Source of the DNA: Euclidia mi
Lineage: Eukaryota > Arthropoda > Insecta > Lepidoptera > Erebidae
Assembly: GCA_944739405.2 (NCBI GenBank)
Contig: OX123197.2
Coordinates: 57,202,047-57,266,046 of the forward strand
Direction of reading: 5' to 3'
DNA: 64,000 nt
The translations under genes and the position numbers were made by a program. Positions 21,963-32,436 of this stretch are shown here, piece by piece. How positions within the stretch are numbered: position 1 is the stretch's first letter; each line of letters starts with the position of its first letter. The notes beneath the pieces are model-generated. The model saw only the letters and a list, made by a program, of their open reading frames with translations, searched no databases and was not told the DNA's origin.

Positions 21963-23394
21963 ATGGATATAGATACGTAAGTTACAGTGTGCATTTTATG
22001 ATATGGGTACTAGAAGATTTTCCATTGAGTCGTACGATAGAGAAGCAAGCCATTTTATAACTTTTAATTTTGCCTCTCTCATTGTGCACGGCTTCAGATC
22101 ACAAGTACTCGCTGCCTTGTTATATATGAATACGCCCTTAAACGGGCTAAAACGTCTGGCAAAACTAGTTTTAATTTTAGGTAAGGGCAATCTGTATACT
22201 CTAAGTTGTTGCAGATTTGTGTAGTCCTCCGATGCAATGACTTTTCTATGCAGAACCAGGACAGTTTTTAAAATAAAAACTGGCGAACATTCAAAACTTG
22301 GCTTTCCCTGTAGAGTTCTGTTGTAGGGTATCGAAATGGTCTTTTGTACATTGTTTTCAGTACCAGAATGAAGAATTAACCCGTGCTAATCCCTCAGCTT
22401 TATTTTAAATATGAACGAGGTGTTATAGAGGCTTTGTTTGTGGTATTATATGCCAAGAGCGCAGGTTATACAGGTACGTCAGAGAAAACTGACATTATAG
22501 CCTAGCTGGCATTATAAAGAACGAAGACAAATCTGGATCTTTTTATTTTCATTGAAAATAATTAAACACACTGTCTTGTCTAAGTGAAATTAAGTGGGTT
22601 GAGAGGAAATGTAGAGATGATTAAAATAACAACAGTCATATTTTTAAGTCATAGTTAAAAAGTTTACACGAAATGAAAGCATAGATGATCATTTTGGCTT
22701 CTTTCAAAAGTGCATTTTATAATTATCAACTTACTGCTTTATTCACTATTCAATCATACTCCAATATTCATTTTACTAGTGTCGAAGACAGCTCGCCATT
22801 CGACCATATTTTGTAACACTGAATCTCATCAATCCTAACAAAAAAGAGATAAAAAAATATCTGTTCACAAATCAAACGTCAAGAATAGTATTGTGAATTA
22901 TTCTGTTGTAGCGTATTTATAAATAGATTATCGTGATTATATCGAAACTCTAGATAGCCACATCTCAGCGCATTAGAATGTTATGTAGACCAGACGCCAT
23001 ATTGGTACCGCGTCTGCGAGGCCCGAAAATGTTTTATGCATCGGCCTAGCTCTTAAGAGGATTGCACGGGTGTTATTTCATGTCTTTATGCGATTCTTAC
23101 GCCTGATTCTACAAAGATTTCATCCAATTTGTGAGACTGGTGAAGTGATTTTAGATAAAGGGTTAGAGTTGATGTGTTTTTTCGTCTGGATATTATGATT
23201 GCCTATGTTTGCTGGTGTTTTTCTTATATTCTATTTTTGTGTTTAAGTTATCGTCTATTTTTGGCTCTAAGACACGTTTTGGTAGAATAAGGTGTGTCAT
23301 CTTACTCTTAGCGTCACCCTCCTAGTTGCAACCCGGGGCTTGCTATTCTAACTAGATTTGACTGAATGATATTTCATGGCTTAGACAGGTGTAG
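21963..23394. other. AT-rich interval, nothing recognised
   Basis: No supported gene or named repeat on either strand. Confidence 0.55.
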
Positions 23395-23570
23395 ATTTAT
23401 TCATAGGTACCGTCTGTCAAAGATCTTCACGACAGCCAGGCCTGAGGGCTTAACGTGCTCTCCGAGGCACGGACAATTCCAAAAAGTCGCATACGCGCTG
23501 TGGATTCGAACCGAATACCCTCTGCATGGCTGTCCGTTGGTATCTCCACTAGGCTCTTGCAATCGGACCC
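23395..23570 (-). repeat. tRNA-derived SINE head, GCGATAGCC family, partial
   Basis: On the minus strand the B box GATTCGAATCC-like region (plus GGATTCGAACC near 23500) and the shared downstream module (CGTGCTCTCCGAGGCACG on the plus strand) are present. The 3' module of the full copies is missing. Confidence 0.7.
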
Positions 23571-24660
23571 TAAGACTGCAACATTATTTTATTTAAAATT
23601 ATTATGGTGAGTAAAACTGGATACTATAACTGTAAAGAACACAATATTGCTAGACACAACGCGCAGTTTATAGACTTCTCTTTGTAGAGCCCTAATCGCC
23701 ACTAGCTTGTCTCAATCACGCTATTTTGCCATGGATGAGTCGTCTATAATTTCTCCTGTAACAGAAAACAAAATTGTAAAGTAACACAAATGTTATGACC
23801 TGTTAATTTTCGATCGTAAAAAACGTGAAGAAAGCATTGAACATGGCATTTTTATTCCTTTTGAATTATCTCGTGGACAGTTTGGCTTTTTGGATTAACC
23901 ATACTGTGATTGAAATTTTCTAAAGAGTCATCTGATCAATGCTGGATATTAAAAGGACGACTTTAAAGGGTGAAATTTGAAAGGACTGGGCTCCTTATTG
24001 TACAATACTATAAGATAGTGTCACTGACGTGAACATTATGTGGAAAATGTTTTAACTTTCGCGACTATATCAAATAACCACGTTAAAAAACATAGTGATC
24101 ATGGCTGCATATCAATGATGTTATCAATATTATTATATAAAACTATTGCATTACAGACTGACTGAGAGACAACGCACAGCAAAAACTACAGGGTGTTGGA
24201 ACCAGTCGGGTATGTATGTTCCGTAGAATTGTATTGGGGAACAATAAGATTAGATTATAGCTAACATTGTCCACAAAAAGGGACCAAAATGGAGTAAGAG
24301 CTTGTTTTTTTTTAAATACGGGAGCGCATCAACAGGCAAAAGTTAGTATAATAAATAAAAATCACAACCAAAATTGGTTTGTATTTGGACCGAAGTTTCA
24401 GACTGCATTCCAATAAATTCCTAGTTTGTCCCATAACAGTATAGAATGCCTACATCGGACTGAATTCCAAGTACTTAAAAAATACAGACAGCAAAATTAT
24501 AAAGAATACTTTTAACTTTTTTTTAAATTGCTCAATAATCAAATAATTTTCATTGAAATTGAAAAGTACCAGGGTAGCATAAAGGTAGAGGAGTTAGTCG
24601 CCCAACAGGCTGGTTGAAATTTTGTTGCTGGCTGTTTTAAAATATCTTGATTGTTGCTTA
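23571..24660. other. AT-rich interval, nothing recognised
   Basis: No supported gene, RNA or named repeat on either strand. Confidence 0.55.
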
Positions 24661-24663
24661 TAG

Positions 24664-24905
24664 AGAAGAGGCGATAGCCCAGTGATATACGTAACGGACT
24701 GGCCTGACGATGGTCTCGGGTTCGATCCCCAGGAACCCCAGGCGTACAGCTCTGACTTTTCAAAGTTATGTGTGCATTAAAAATGTTAATTATCGCTGTA
24801 ATGTGACCGGTAGATGGCAATAGGCTCGCCCCCTATTACATTTGGACCGAAACATAACTGGCAAAGTGTGGGTGTTTAATGTACCTTTGCCTACCCGTTC
24901 GGGGA
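24664..24905 (+). repeat. tRNA-derived SINE with a different 3' module
   Basis: The head GAGGCGATAGCCCAGTG and B box GGGTTCGATCCCC belong to the GCGATAGCC family. After TGACTTTTCAAAGTTATGTG the tail is GGCAATAGGCTCGCCCCCTA and GGACCGAAAC, the 3' module seen in the 11-kb SINE pair. Confidence 0.75.
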
Positions 24906-24929
24906 TAAAGGTTTGAAATTATGTTAAGT

Positions 24930-25135
24930 GTTTTTTTTATAGTAATAGGCGGAAAACGAGCAGACGGATCGCCTGATGGTAAGCTATTACCGCCGCCCAT
25001 GGACACAAGCAACACCACAGGAGTCACAAGTGCGTTGCCGCCCCTTGGGGTTGGGAAAAAGGATAGGATGAGGAGTGGAATGAGGAAGAAGGAATAGGGG
25101 ATAGGGCCTATGTCATTGTTGCTTAGGATAACGAG
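24930..25135 (-). repeat. Common lepidopteran interspersed repeat
   Basis: A T run at 24930 is followed by GGCGGAAAACGAGCAGACGG, CGCCTGATGGTAAGC and CGCCGCCCATGGACAC. This phrase order recurs throughout lepidopteran genomes. The T run at the left suggests a minus-strand copy with a poly(A) tail. Confidence 0.6.
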
Positions 25136-25731
25136 ATTTCCACTCATATTTTATTAGCACCGTCAAATAGATTTCAAAGCACACTGTATGGCCGTTTTAT
25201 TTCAATGTTTTCTATGTTGGTTTTGTTTTTCGTGTGAGTGTGTGGCTAACTCTGGTATCGGAGTTTTCAGACCACCCTAAGGCCTCCGACATGGCCTAAC
25301 GATTCTTATCCTTAGACAAGAACCGGGACCGACAGCTTTATGTGCCCTCCGAAGCACGGTAGCGCTCAGATGTTAATGCCACACATGGTCACCCATTCAA
25401 GTGGCAACCTGTGCAAGTGTTGCTTATCTTTGCCGATCTATAGTATTATACACAGTAGGATGTCTAATGTCTATACTACTGTGTATACCTAATACTATAC
25501 ACCTACTCATGTGCTGGATTTAATTCAATTCATGTCCCTATGTTTAATTTTGTTTTATTAAGCTATTGCATAGCTTTTATCGCGGGCTTGAGCGCGGCGA
25601 CCGAATCCAGAAATTCCGTAACGAAAAAAACCTGACACCCTTCACATATTAATGTATTATGAACTTTACTGCTTACTAATTAAGGTTTAGTTTAGAATAA
25701 AATGTTTTACTTGTACAAAGTATTTCTTTTA
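25136..25731. other. Interval with a SINE-like fragment only
   Basis: At about 25288-25420, phrases such as CCGGGACCGACAGC and GTGCCCTCCGAAGCACG match a lepidopteran SINE 3' module. The rest shows no gene. At 25559 a near-palindrome (AAGCTATTGCATAGCTT) resembles the motif at 38597. Confidence 0.45.
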
Positions 25732-26004
25732 TGTGGAATATATTACAGCGGTTCATAGTAGGTACTATTGTCATTAATTATATTACAAGTGGTAGTTATG
25801 GAAGAAATTGTAGCTTTGGTAAGAATAGTAGTTTTGAGAGAAATAGTTCTTTTGACAGCACCGGCGGTTTTGGTAGAAATGGTAGTTTTAAAACAAATGG
25901 TAGATATGATAGTGTTAGTACGAACAGTAGTTTTGGTACATATAGTAATTTTGATAGGAATTGTATTTTCGGTAGGAATAGTAGTTTTGGTAGAAATTGT
26001 ATTG
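25732..26004 (+). repeat. 273-bp minisatellite block, copy 1 (hexapeptide-coding)
   Basis: Imperfect 18-base units of the type GGTAGTTTTGGTAGAAAT are repeated. Read in frame they give a hexapeptide pattern [GS]-x-F-G-R-N, and all plus-strand frames are largely open because of composition. A copy of the same length lies at 38157-38429 with about 11 mismatches. Here the block ends where a LINE tail (TTTGAA repeats, minus strand) begins. The open frames do not by themselves show that a protein is made. Confidence 0.8.
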
Positions 26005-26600
26005 TTCAAATTCAAATTCAAATTCAAAATCCTTTATTCATTTGGGTCACAATGTGACGCTTATGAACGTCAAAATAATAAATTTATAAAATAATTACTT
26101 ATACTCAAATTTAAAACATTATAACTGTATGCTTCTACATTTAGATTTACTGCCACGTTCACAAAGCAATAGGTAGAACCATGAGAAAGAACGGGCAATA
26201 AAACTCACGGTCACTCTTTTTCATCGCCAGGTTTTGCATAATACACAATGTACATGTTGTAAGGTGCTGCAACTGTTACACCTTCTATATCACTTGTATT
26301 TACTGTACATAATAATACTCAAGCATAATAGTTTTGGTTAGCCTCCTCAGAATATACATGGTGAAACAGGAGCATCCACTTACATTATATATACCTAATA
26401 ATGCAGGCAATCCGCGAAAGTGATCAGAACCATGATGGAAATGATGCAGTTAAATATTAAAATCTAATACCAGCCCGCAAGACCGTCATCGACCAGTCAT
26501 CGCAAGTAGCACCCGTTCACGAGTATGACGCATGTGCCAGCTATCATCCCTCTCGCCATATTATAGGGACAGGGATGACCCGACACACAACGCCACCACA
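26005..26600 (-). repeat. 3' UTR and tail of a 5'-truncated LINE
   Basis: On the minus strand the segment ends in AATAAAGGATTTTGAATTTG with TTTGAA repeats, a typical CR1/Jockey-like tail. The plus-strand phrase GGGTCACAATGTGACGC is familiar from such lepidopteran 3' UTRs. No coding part remains. Confidence 0.6.
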
Positions 26601-26742
26601 AGAAATGACATTTTAATAATAATAATAATAATATATTTATTTGCAATAAACATGGTATTCATGGATGTTACATTATTACAAAGATCATACATGTTTTGCT
26701 TAGTAAAACTAGCATGCAAATTTGTTACAGACATAAACTATT

Positions 26743-29544
26743 TTATAATTTCTTATCAATAAATTCTTTAATACTATAAAAATTGTGTTCATTTAGCCAA
26801 TTGTGTAATTTTGTTTTAAATAATCTAAGGTCTAATAATTTTATATGATTAGGAATCTTATTGTATATACGTACGCACATTGCAAGACAACTTTTATTAT
26901 ATTTTGTACTCCTGGGTATATCATTGAGAACAAGCCTTTCAGGATTGCGACGGTTTCTTGGACGTATATCGTTTATAGTATTAAATAGATATTTATGCTT
27001 TCGTACAAACATACATGTTTCATAGATGTAGAGTGATGATAGCGGTAGTAAACCAAGTTCCTTAAATATTGGTTGACAAGTTTCGTCCGGTTGAATACCA
27101 CATATAGCCCTGATGCACTTCTTCTGTGCTATGAATGCTCTGTTGACGTCAGTGCTATTACCCCACATAATAAGTCCGTAGCGCAATATAGATTCTACAT
27201 ATGCATGATAAGAAGTTATGGCAGTTTTAACGTTTGTTATGTTTCTAACTTGTTTAAGTGCATATACAAATTTGTTAATTTTACCAGATACATTATTGAG
27301 GTGTATTTTCCAGTTTATATCCTCATCTATAGTCACTCCTAGAAACTTTGTGTGGTGTACCTGCTTAATCTTTGGTATATTTAGCCTAAAATTACATTTA
27401 TCATTATAACATTTATTAAATTGAATATATACAGATTTTTCTAGATTAATAATTAGATTATTTAGCTTTAGCCAGTCAATAAGATTATCAATTATATTAT
27501 TTATGTCATGTTCGTGATCACTGATTGTATTATTTCTTTTATCTGATGTAACTATAATAGATATGTCATCTGCAAACAATATACACTTATAATTTGTTAT
27601 TTTAACTATATCGTTAATATATAAAAGAAACAATATTGGGCCAAGAATGCTTCCTTGTGGAATGCCATATTGATTATTTTTATACTCCGACAAAAATGGT
27701 CTCATGGTTCTATTTTCATCTATTTTAGTGATAACAACTCTTTGTTTCCTGTTATTTAGGTAAGACGATATCCACTGCAGGGGTAGTCCTCTTATCCCGC
27801 CTATTTCGAGTTTTTGGAGTAAGATGTTATGGGAAACTAGATCAAACGCTTTAGACAAATCGAAAAATAATCCTGTAGTATATTGGTTATTGTTGGTACC
27901 GGATAGTATTGCGTTTAGAAGAGAAAATATCGCTAATGTTGTTGATTTATTTTTTTGGAACCCGTATTGGTCATCACAAATAATGTTAAATTTATTACAG
28001 AAATTAATTAATCTTTTAAACATGCACTTCTCATATATTTTTGATATGGTTGGTATCAATGTTATCGGGCGATAGTTATTTATATCACACCTTTCTCCCT
28101 TTTTATAAAGAGGTTTAATAATTGATATCTTTAACGCATCCGGGAAAGTTCCAAGTGTAAATGATAAATTGATAAGATGTGTCAGGACACGTATTAGTTC
28201 ATTGGTACATGCTTTCAAGATTTTTGTGCTAATTTCATCGTATCCTTCGGAATTCGTATTTCTTAGTGACATTATTTCTTGTCTAACCTCATTTTCTGAC
28301 ATCGGTATAAGAAACATTGAGTTGCTAAAAGGAATGTGTGCGTTCCTAATTTGTGTGTTGTTTATTGATGTTAATCCTTGGGCTATATTAATATAATGAT
28401 CATTAAAAGCAGAGGCCATTTCGGTCGGTTTCGTCAGTATTGTGTTATTTACTTTAATAACGTCTATGCTGGGGTTACAATTTATAGTATTTATTTCATT
28501 TTTAATAACTGTCCAGGTCGCTTTACACTTATTTTCGTTTTTGTATATAAATTTAATATTTGCATTTTTTTTAGAATTGTATATGCATTTTTGTAAGATC
28601 TTAGAATATTTAATGTATTTCAATTTATTATATAAAGTTTTGGTTTTATAATACTTATAGCGTAGTTTTCGTTTAGTTTTACAGCTTTGTTTGAGACCCT
28701 TACTAATCCAATTATTTTTCCACCTCTTAGAAGTATCTACTTTTATTCTTATTTTTGGGAAACAGAGATAGTAGAAAAGGCATATTAATTCATGGAAAAT
28801 GTTAAATGCCCTGTTCGCATCATTTTCATTGTATATGTCAGACCATGATATATTTTGGAGACATTCTTTAAATTTGCGAACATTGTCTAAGTTATAGTCC
28901 CTTTTATAAATATAGTATATTGCTACTGTTTGTGGCTTGTATTTTAGCGGGAAGCTTAGCATTTGTGCGGTATCATGGTCAGAGAGATGAAGTGGTAGTA
29001 CTGTTGCAGTAGCGCTTGGGATGTTACTTAAAATATGATCGATACAAGACGATTTGCGTGTAGGTGTATTAATGTGGATTTTTAAATTGAAATTGTGCGC
29101 TAGGTCGTGTAACTCATTTGTAATACTGCCCTTTTTTAACGTATTTATATTAAAGTCGCCTGTTATAACTACGTGTACTTTTGATTTATAACGTTTTGTT
29201 AGGTCGTGTAATAAATTATTTAATTTTGATAAAAACTGAGTCGGATCTGATTGGGGTGTTCTATAGAGACAGATAACTATTAATTTATTGGGAACAAGCT
29301 CTACTCCGCATGCCTCGAATGTATGTTGGGTGGCATAGCGTTTTATTAATAATAGTTCCCTGTAAATTAAATCTATTTTTACCAAAATACATGTTCCACC
29401 TCTTTGTTTCTCCCTACAGTAGCTAGCAGCCATGGTGTAACCGTGAACTTTCACATACTTTTCATAGCCTTGTTTGACAAAAGTTTCAGAGAGACATATT
29501 ATATCTGGATCACTTCTGTCTTCTCGTAACTCTTCTATTATCAA
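26743..29544 (-). CDS. LINE A ORF2: APE endonuclease and reverse transcriptase
   Basis: Uninterrupted frame of at least 933 codons. The N-terminal APE-like nuclease shows IICLSET, CLYRTP, VVITGDFNIN, SCIDHIL and LHLSDHD, the metal-binding and catalytic blocks that nick the target. RT follows with YRPITLIP, GLFFDLSKAFDLVSH (first Asp), YGIPQGSILGPILF and catalytic CILFADDISI. The C-terminal part (IRAICGIQPDETCQPIFKEL) is typical of the CR1/Jockey group. Position 29544 is only a TTG codon. The frame stays open upstream through NFRILHQNIASIL, the true start of the nuclease, to about 29698, overlapping the end of ORF1. No in-frame ATG start was identified, so the start and mode of translation are unknown. 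Probably a recently active copy. Confidence 0.85.
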   Translation of the reverse strand: MIIEELREDRSDPDIICLSETFVKQGYEKYVKVHGYTMAASYCREKQRGGTCILVKIDLIYRELLLIKRYATQHTFEACGVELVPNKLIVICLYRTPQSDPTQFLSKLNNLLHDLTKRYKSKVHVVITGDFNINTLKKGSITNELHDLAHNFNLKIHINTPTRKSSCIDHILSNIPSATATVLPLHLSDHDTAQMLSFPLKYKPQTVAIYYIYKRDYNLDNVRKFKECLQNISWSDIYNENDANRAFNIFHELICLFYYLCFPKIRIKVDTSKRWKNNWISKGLKQSCKTKRKLRYKYYKTKTLYNKLKYIKYSKILQKCIYNSKKNANIKFIYKNENKCKATWTVIKNEINTINCNPSIDVIKVNNTILTKPTEMASAFNDHYINIAQGLTSINNTQIRNAHIPFSNSMFLIPMSENEVRQEIMSLRNTNSEGYDEISTKILKACTNELIRVLTHLINLSFTLGTFPDALKISIIKPLYKKGERCDINNYRPITLIPTISKIYEKCMFKRLINFCNKFNIICDDQYGFQKNKSTTLAIFSLLNAILSGTNNNQYTTGLFFDLSKAFDLVSHNILLQKLEIGGIRGLPLQWISSYLNNRKQRVVITKIDENRTMRPFLSEYKNNQYGIPQGSILGPILFLLYINDIVKITNYKCILFADDISIIVTSDKRNNTISDHEHDINNIIDNLIDWLKLNNLIINLEKSVYIQFNKCYNDKCNFRLNIPKIKQVHHTKFLGVTIDEDINWKIHLNNVSGKINKFVYALKQVRNITNVKTAITSYHAYVESILRYGLIMWGNSTDVNRAFIAQKKCIRAICGIQPDETCQPIFKELGLLPLSSLYIYETCMFVRKHKYLFNTINDIRPRNRRNPERLVLNDIPRSTKYNKSCLAMCVRIYNKIPNHIKLLDLRLFKTKLHNWLNEHNFYSIKEFIDKKL

Positions 29545-29677
29545 TTCAAGTAATTCTTTTTTTGCTAATATGCTGGCGATATTTTGATGCAGTATTCTGA
29601 AATTGTCTGATGTAGAAATATTTTCACTGTATGTGGTAGAAGAAACGTAGTTATTATCTAAGGCAGAAGTAATACGT

Positions 29678-30700
29678 TTAGGCTCGAAAAAAATTTTTTT
29701 TGTCCTTAATCACTGGAAAATAGTATGGTATAGTCCCCTTCTGAGACTTTAGGATAGGGACATTAGGGCTACGTGGTTGTTGTGATGATATAGCAAGTCG
29801 TTTGAAATAATAAGGTATAGTCCCTTTTTTTGGCTTACTTTTCTCTGTACTCGACTTAGAAACTGTTTTACTACTCGCTATCAGCTTTTTAATTTCAATA
29901 GGGTTCAAATATTTTTCTTTGTAATCACTGTAGTCTATACAATGGTTAATTGACTTACAAACAATAGAGAATGACGGGTATTTGTAATCTGCGAAGAAAC
30001 ATTTGTCGTACTTTTTACATATATTCCTCATTGCATTATTTAATTTATAAACATCGAAATGTCTATTTTTAAAAGTTTTAAGTACAATTACTGTATTATT
30101 AGTAAAATTATTTAATAAAGTGTGAAGTTGAGATAATACAAGTTTTAAGTTAGTATCATTTTCCCCAAGACATACTACGATTTTGTCATGAGATTTTACT
30201 TCAACACTTAGACAGTCTTTCAATATTTCACTTGTGCTTGCACCGGGTTTTGTTTCGGCACTTACTCCATATGTTTCATAACGGGTATTACTTCTAGAGT
30301 GAGACAGAGTAGCAGCTAAATCGACACATTGTTGAGTTCCAAATATGTGTATTGTTTTCTCAAATTTTCTTTTCCTTGGAAGTATTTCAGTAGTACAGCC
30401 GATGAAAGAAGCTGAGTTTTCTTTGTGTATTGCATTATTCAGATGTAAGGTTTGTGTTAGGCTCTCTATTTGCTTCGTTAGGGCAGCAATCTCCTGTTCT
30501 GCATCGTTTAATTGTTCCTGTAATTGTGTTATCTTGTTTTGTAATATTCTAATGTTATTATGAGAATCAATGTCCGAAAGTATCAGCGAAGATGGAGTGG
30601 AAGATGCATTATAATATAGCTGAGAGCGTTTTTGCTTTCTGGCACTATTATATGGACTATGCTCTGTTACTGAAGATGATTGACACAGTGATTTTAACAC
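29678..30700 (-). CDS. LINE A ORF1: coiled-coil, esterase-like protein
   Basis: About 340 residues. Residues 50-90 form a heptad-rich coiled coil (LQNKITQLQEQLNDAEQEIA). Further on, KIVVCLGENDTN resembles block III (GxND) of the SGNH-hydrolase-like domain of CR1/L2 ORF1 proteins. The block I position reads FGTQ instead of GDSQ, so the catalytic Ser is not evident. The C-terminus is basic with a duplicated KGTIPYYF motif. Such ORF1 proteins bind LINE RNA. The frame remains open upstream of 30700 (basic, Cys-containing), so the real start lies further 5'. It ends in an A8T7 run followed by a stop, overlapping ORF2. Confidence 0.75.
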   Translation of the reverse strand: MLKSLCQSSSVTEHSPYNSARKQKRSQLYYNASSTPSSLILSDIDSHNNIRILQNKITQLQEQLNDAEQEIAALTKQIESLTQTLHLNNAIHKENSASFIGCTTEILPRKRKFEKTIHIFGTQQCVDLAATLSHSRSNTRYETYGVSAETKPGASTSEILKDCLSVEVKSHDKIVVCLGENDTNLKLVLSQLHTLLNNFTNNTVIVLKTFKNRHFDVYKLNNAMRNICKKYDKCFFADYKYPSFSIVCKSINHCIDYSDYKEKYLNPIEIKKLIASSKTVSKSSTEKSKPKKGTIPYYFKRLAISSQQPRSPNVPILKSQKGTIPYYFPVIKDKKNFFRA

Positions 30701-31057
30701 TTCGACATCTGTAGTTAGCTTTTTTATCTGAGCATGCTTTTTTTTGTGAGCATGACGACAACGGTATACGAACCGGCAGTAAGAAACAATCTATTGGTAT
30801 ACTGACCATGACCGCCAATTACCTCCATTTTCCAGATCATTATTATTAACATAAGTTAGTGGAACGCGTGAAGGAATGCAAATGTAGAAAGATTTTTGTG
30901 AAGGTGACAAGTGAACAATGATATGATCAGGGATAAGTAATGTTAAACTACATTCAACAAATCATAAAAATATCCAAATCCTGCAAAAATCAAGTGTTCA
31001 CGAGGCACCTCCACTTAACATGTAAACAAAATAATCGTTAGTTAAACAAGCCTTAGC

Positions 31058-31727
31058 CTATCCCCACGGTGTCTTATCATTTAAAAATTCCTTAATAGTG
31101 TAATAACCCCTTTGTAAAAGAAAGTTCCTAATTGTCCGTTTGTATTTTTGCATGGGTAAATTCATTATTTCAAGAGACAATTTGTTGAAAAATCGTATAC
31201 CAATCCTCGCAAATGAGTTCTGAACTTTATGTAGACGGTAGTTAGTTCCCACCAGTTTATGCTTATTCCTTGTGTTCACTTTGTGCAAATCACTATTTTT
31301 GCGGTATAGAATAAAGTTTTTCTTAATGTACATTAAGTTAGCATATATGTATATATTGCGATGCAACTGTCAATATATCTACTTCTTTAAATTTATTACG
31401 TAAAGAATCTCTAGCACCTAACTTATAAATTGCACGTATGGCCCTCTTTTGAATGATAAAAATAGTCTGTATATCAGCAGCTGTACCCCATAACATTATT
31501 CCGTAAGACATTACGCTGAGAAAATAACTAAAGTAAACTTGTCTAGCAGTATCTATATCTGTGAATTCCCTAACTTTTCTAACTGCAAACGCTGCAGAAC
31601 TAAGTTTTACTGCGAGATAGGATATTTGGGCGCCCCACTGAAGCTTACAATCTAAAGTTATACCTAAGAATACGGTTGATTCGACTAGTTGAATTGTTTC
31701 CTTATTTGAAATTATATTAGTAGGAAC
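31058..31727 (-). pseudogene. LINE B ORF2, C-terminal part
   Basis: Broken frames encode the post-RT region of a CR1/Jockey-like LINE. Residues equivalent to YGIMLWGTAADIQTIFIIQK lie in the 31440-31520 area. The end at 31058-31366 (FARIGIRFFNKLS, GYYTIKEFLND) is the typical C-terminus. The RTE insertion at 31737-32436 separates it from the RT core. LINE A lies immediately downstream. Confidence 0.75.
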
Positions 31728-31736
31728 ACTTTTGAC

Positions 31737-32436
31737 TTTTATTTTTAATTTTTATTTAGCCTGTACATGTGTCCCACTGCTGGGCAAAGGCCTCTCCCTT
31801 GTACCGCCATTCATCCCTGTCCTGTGCTATGTTCGGCCAGTCGCTGTCGAATGCATCTAAGTCGTCCCGCCATCTCTGTTTAGGTCTGCCGCGTCGTCGT
31901 CGACTATCATGAGGCACCCAACTGGTTATTAAATAAGCCCACCTTTCTGGGTGCATACGGCAGAGGTGACCAGCCCAGTCCCACTTCAGCCTGGCAGATT
32001 TTAAACCAACATCGGCTATGCGTGTTTGGGAACGTAGCGTGGTGTTCCGGACACGGTCGGTCCTTTTTACCCCGAGAATGCTACGTTCCATAGCCCTTTG
32101 GCAAATCTTCAGTTTGGACTTCTGGATTTCCGTCAAGGACCATGTTTGTGCACCGTAGATAAGGACGGGCAATATACACATATCGACGAGCTTTCGCTTG
32201 AGTGTCAGTGGAAGGTTGCCCTTAAGTAGCTCTTTCATTGACCAGAAGCTCTTCCAGGCATTTTCGACTCGCCGTCCTACTTCTTTGTCTTGCCTGTTGC
32301 TGAAAGAGACAATCTGGCCCAAGTATATATACTCGTCGACATAATGTATAGTCTGCCCGTCTACCGTGACCCTACGTTTCGTGCTGCTGGTCATTACTTG
32401 AGCTTTGGCCCGGTTCATCTGAAGTCCAACTTGAAG
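31737..32436 (-). mobile_element. 5'-truncated RTE-clade LINE 3' end inserted in LINE B
   Basis: A 700-base minus-strand insert flanked by ACTTTTGAC at 31728-31736 and 32437-32445 (9-bp target duplication). It encodes the RTE C-terminal region: YLGQIVSFSNRQDKEV, LIYGAQTWSLT, then WDWAGHLCRMHPERWA, RRRRGRPKQRWRDDL and EAFAQQWD, followed by an A/T-rich tail. RTE elements commonly insert as short 3' fragments. The insert happens to be in frame with LINE B. Confidence 0.85.

Larger units (their letters stand above)
26614..30900 (-). mobile_element. LINE A: near-complete CR1/Jockey-like retrotransposon
   Basis: Two long overlapping ORFs in the order ORF1 then ORF2 on the minus strand, a short 3' UTR ending GCAAATAAATATA and an ATT-repeat tail (26614-26634). 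ORF1 has a coiled coil and an esterase-like region; ORF2 has an APE endonuclease and RT. The 5' boundary is uncertain, near 30850-31050, because LINE B's 3' end adjoins it. Confidence 0.8.

Noticed and set aside
25743..26094. Overlapping 94-108 codon frames on both strands in the minisatellite
   Set aside because: All frames are open because of the repeat composition; there is no evidence for a gene beyond the repeat.
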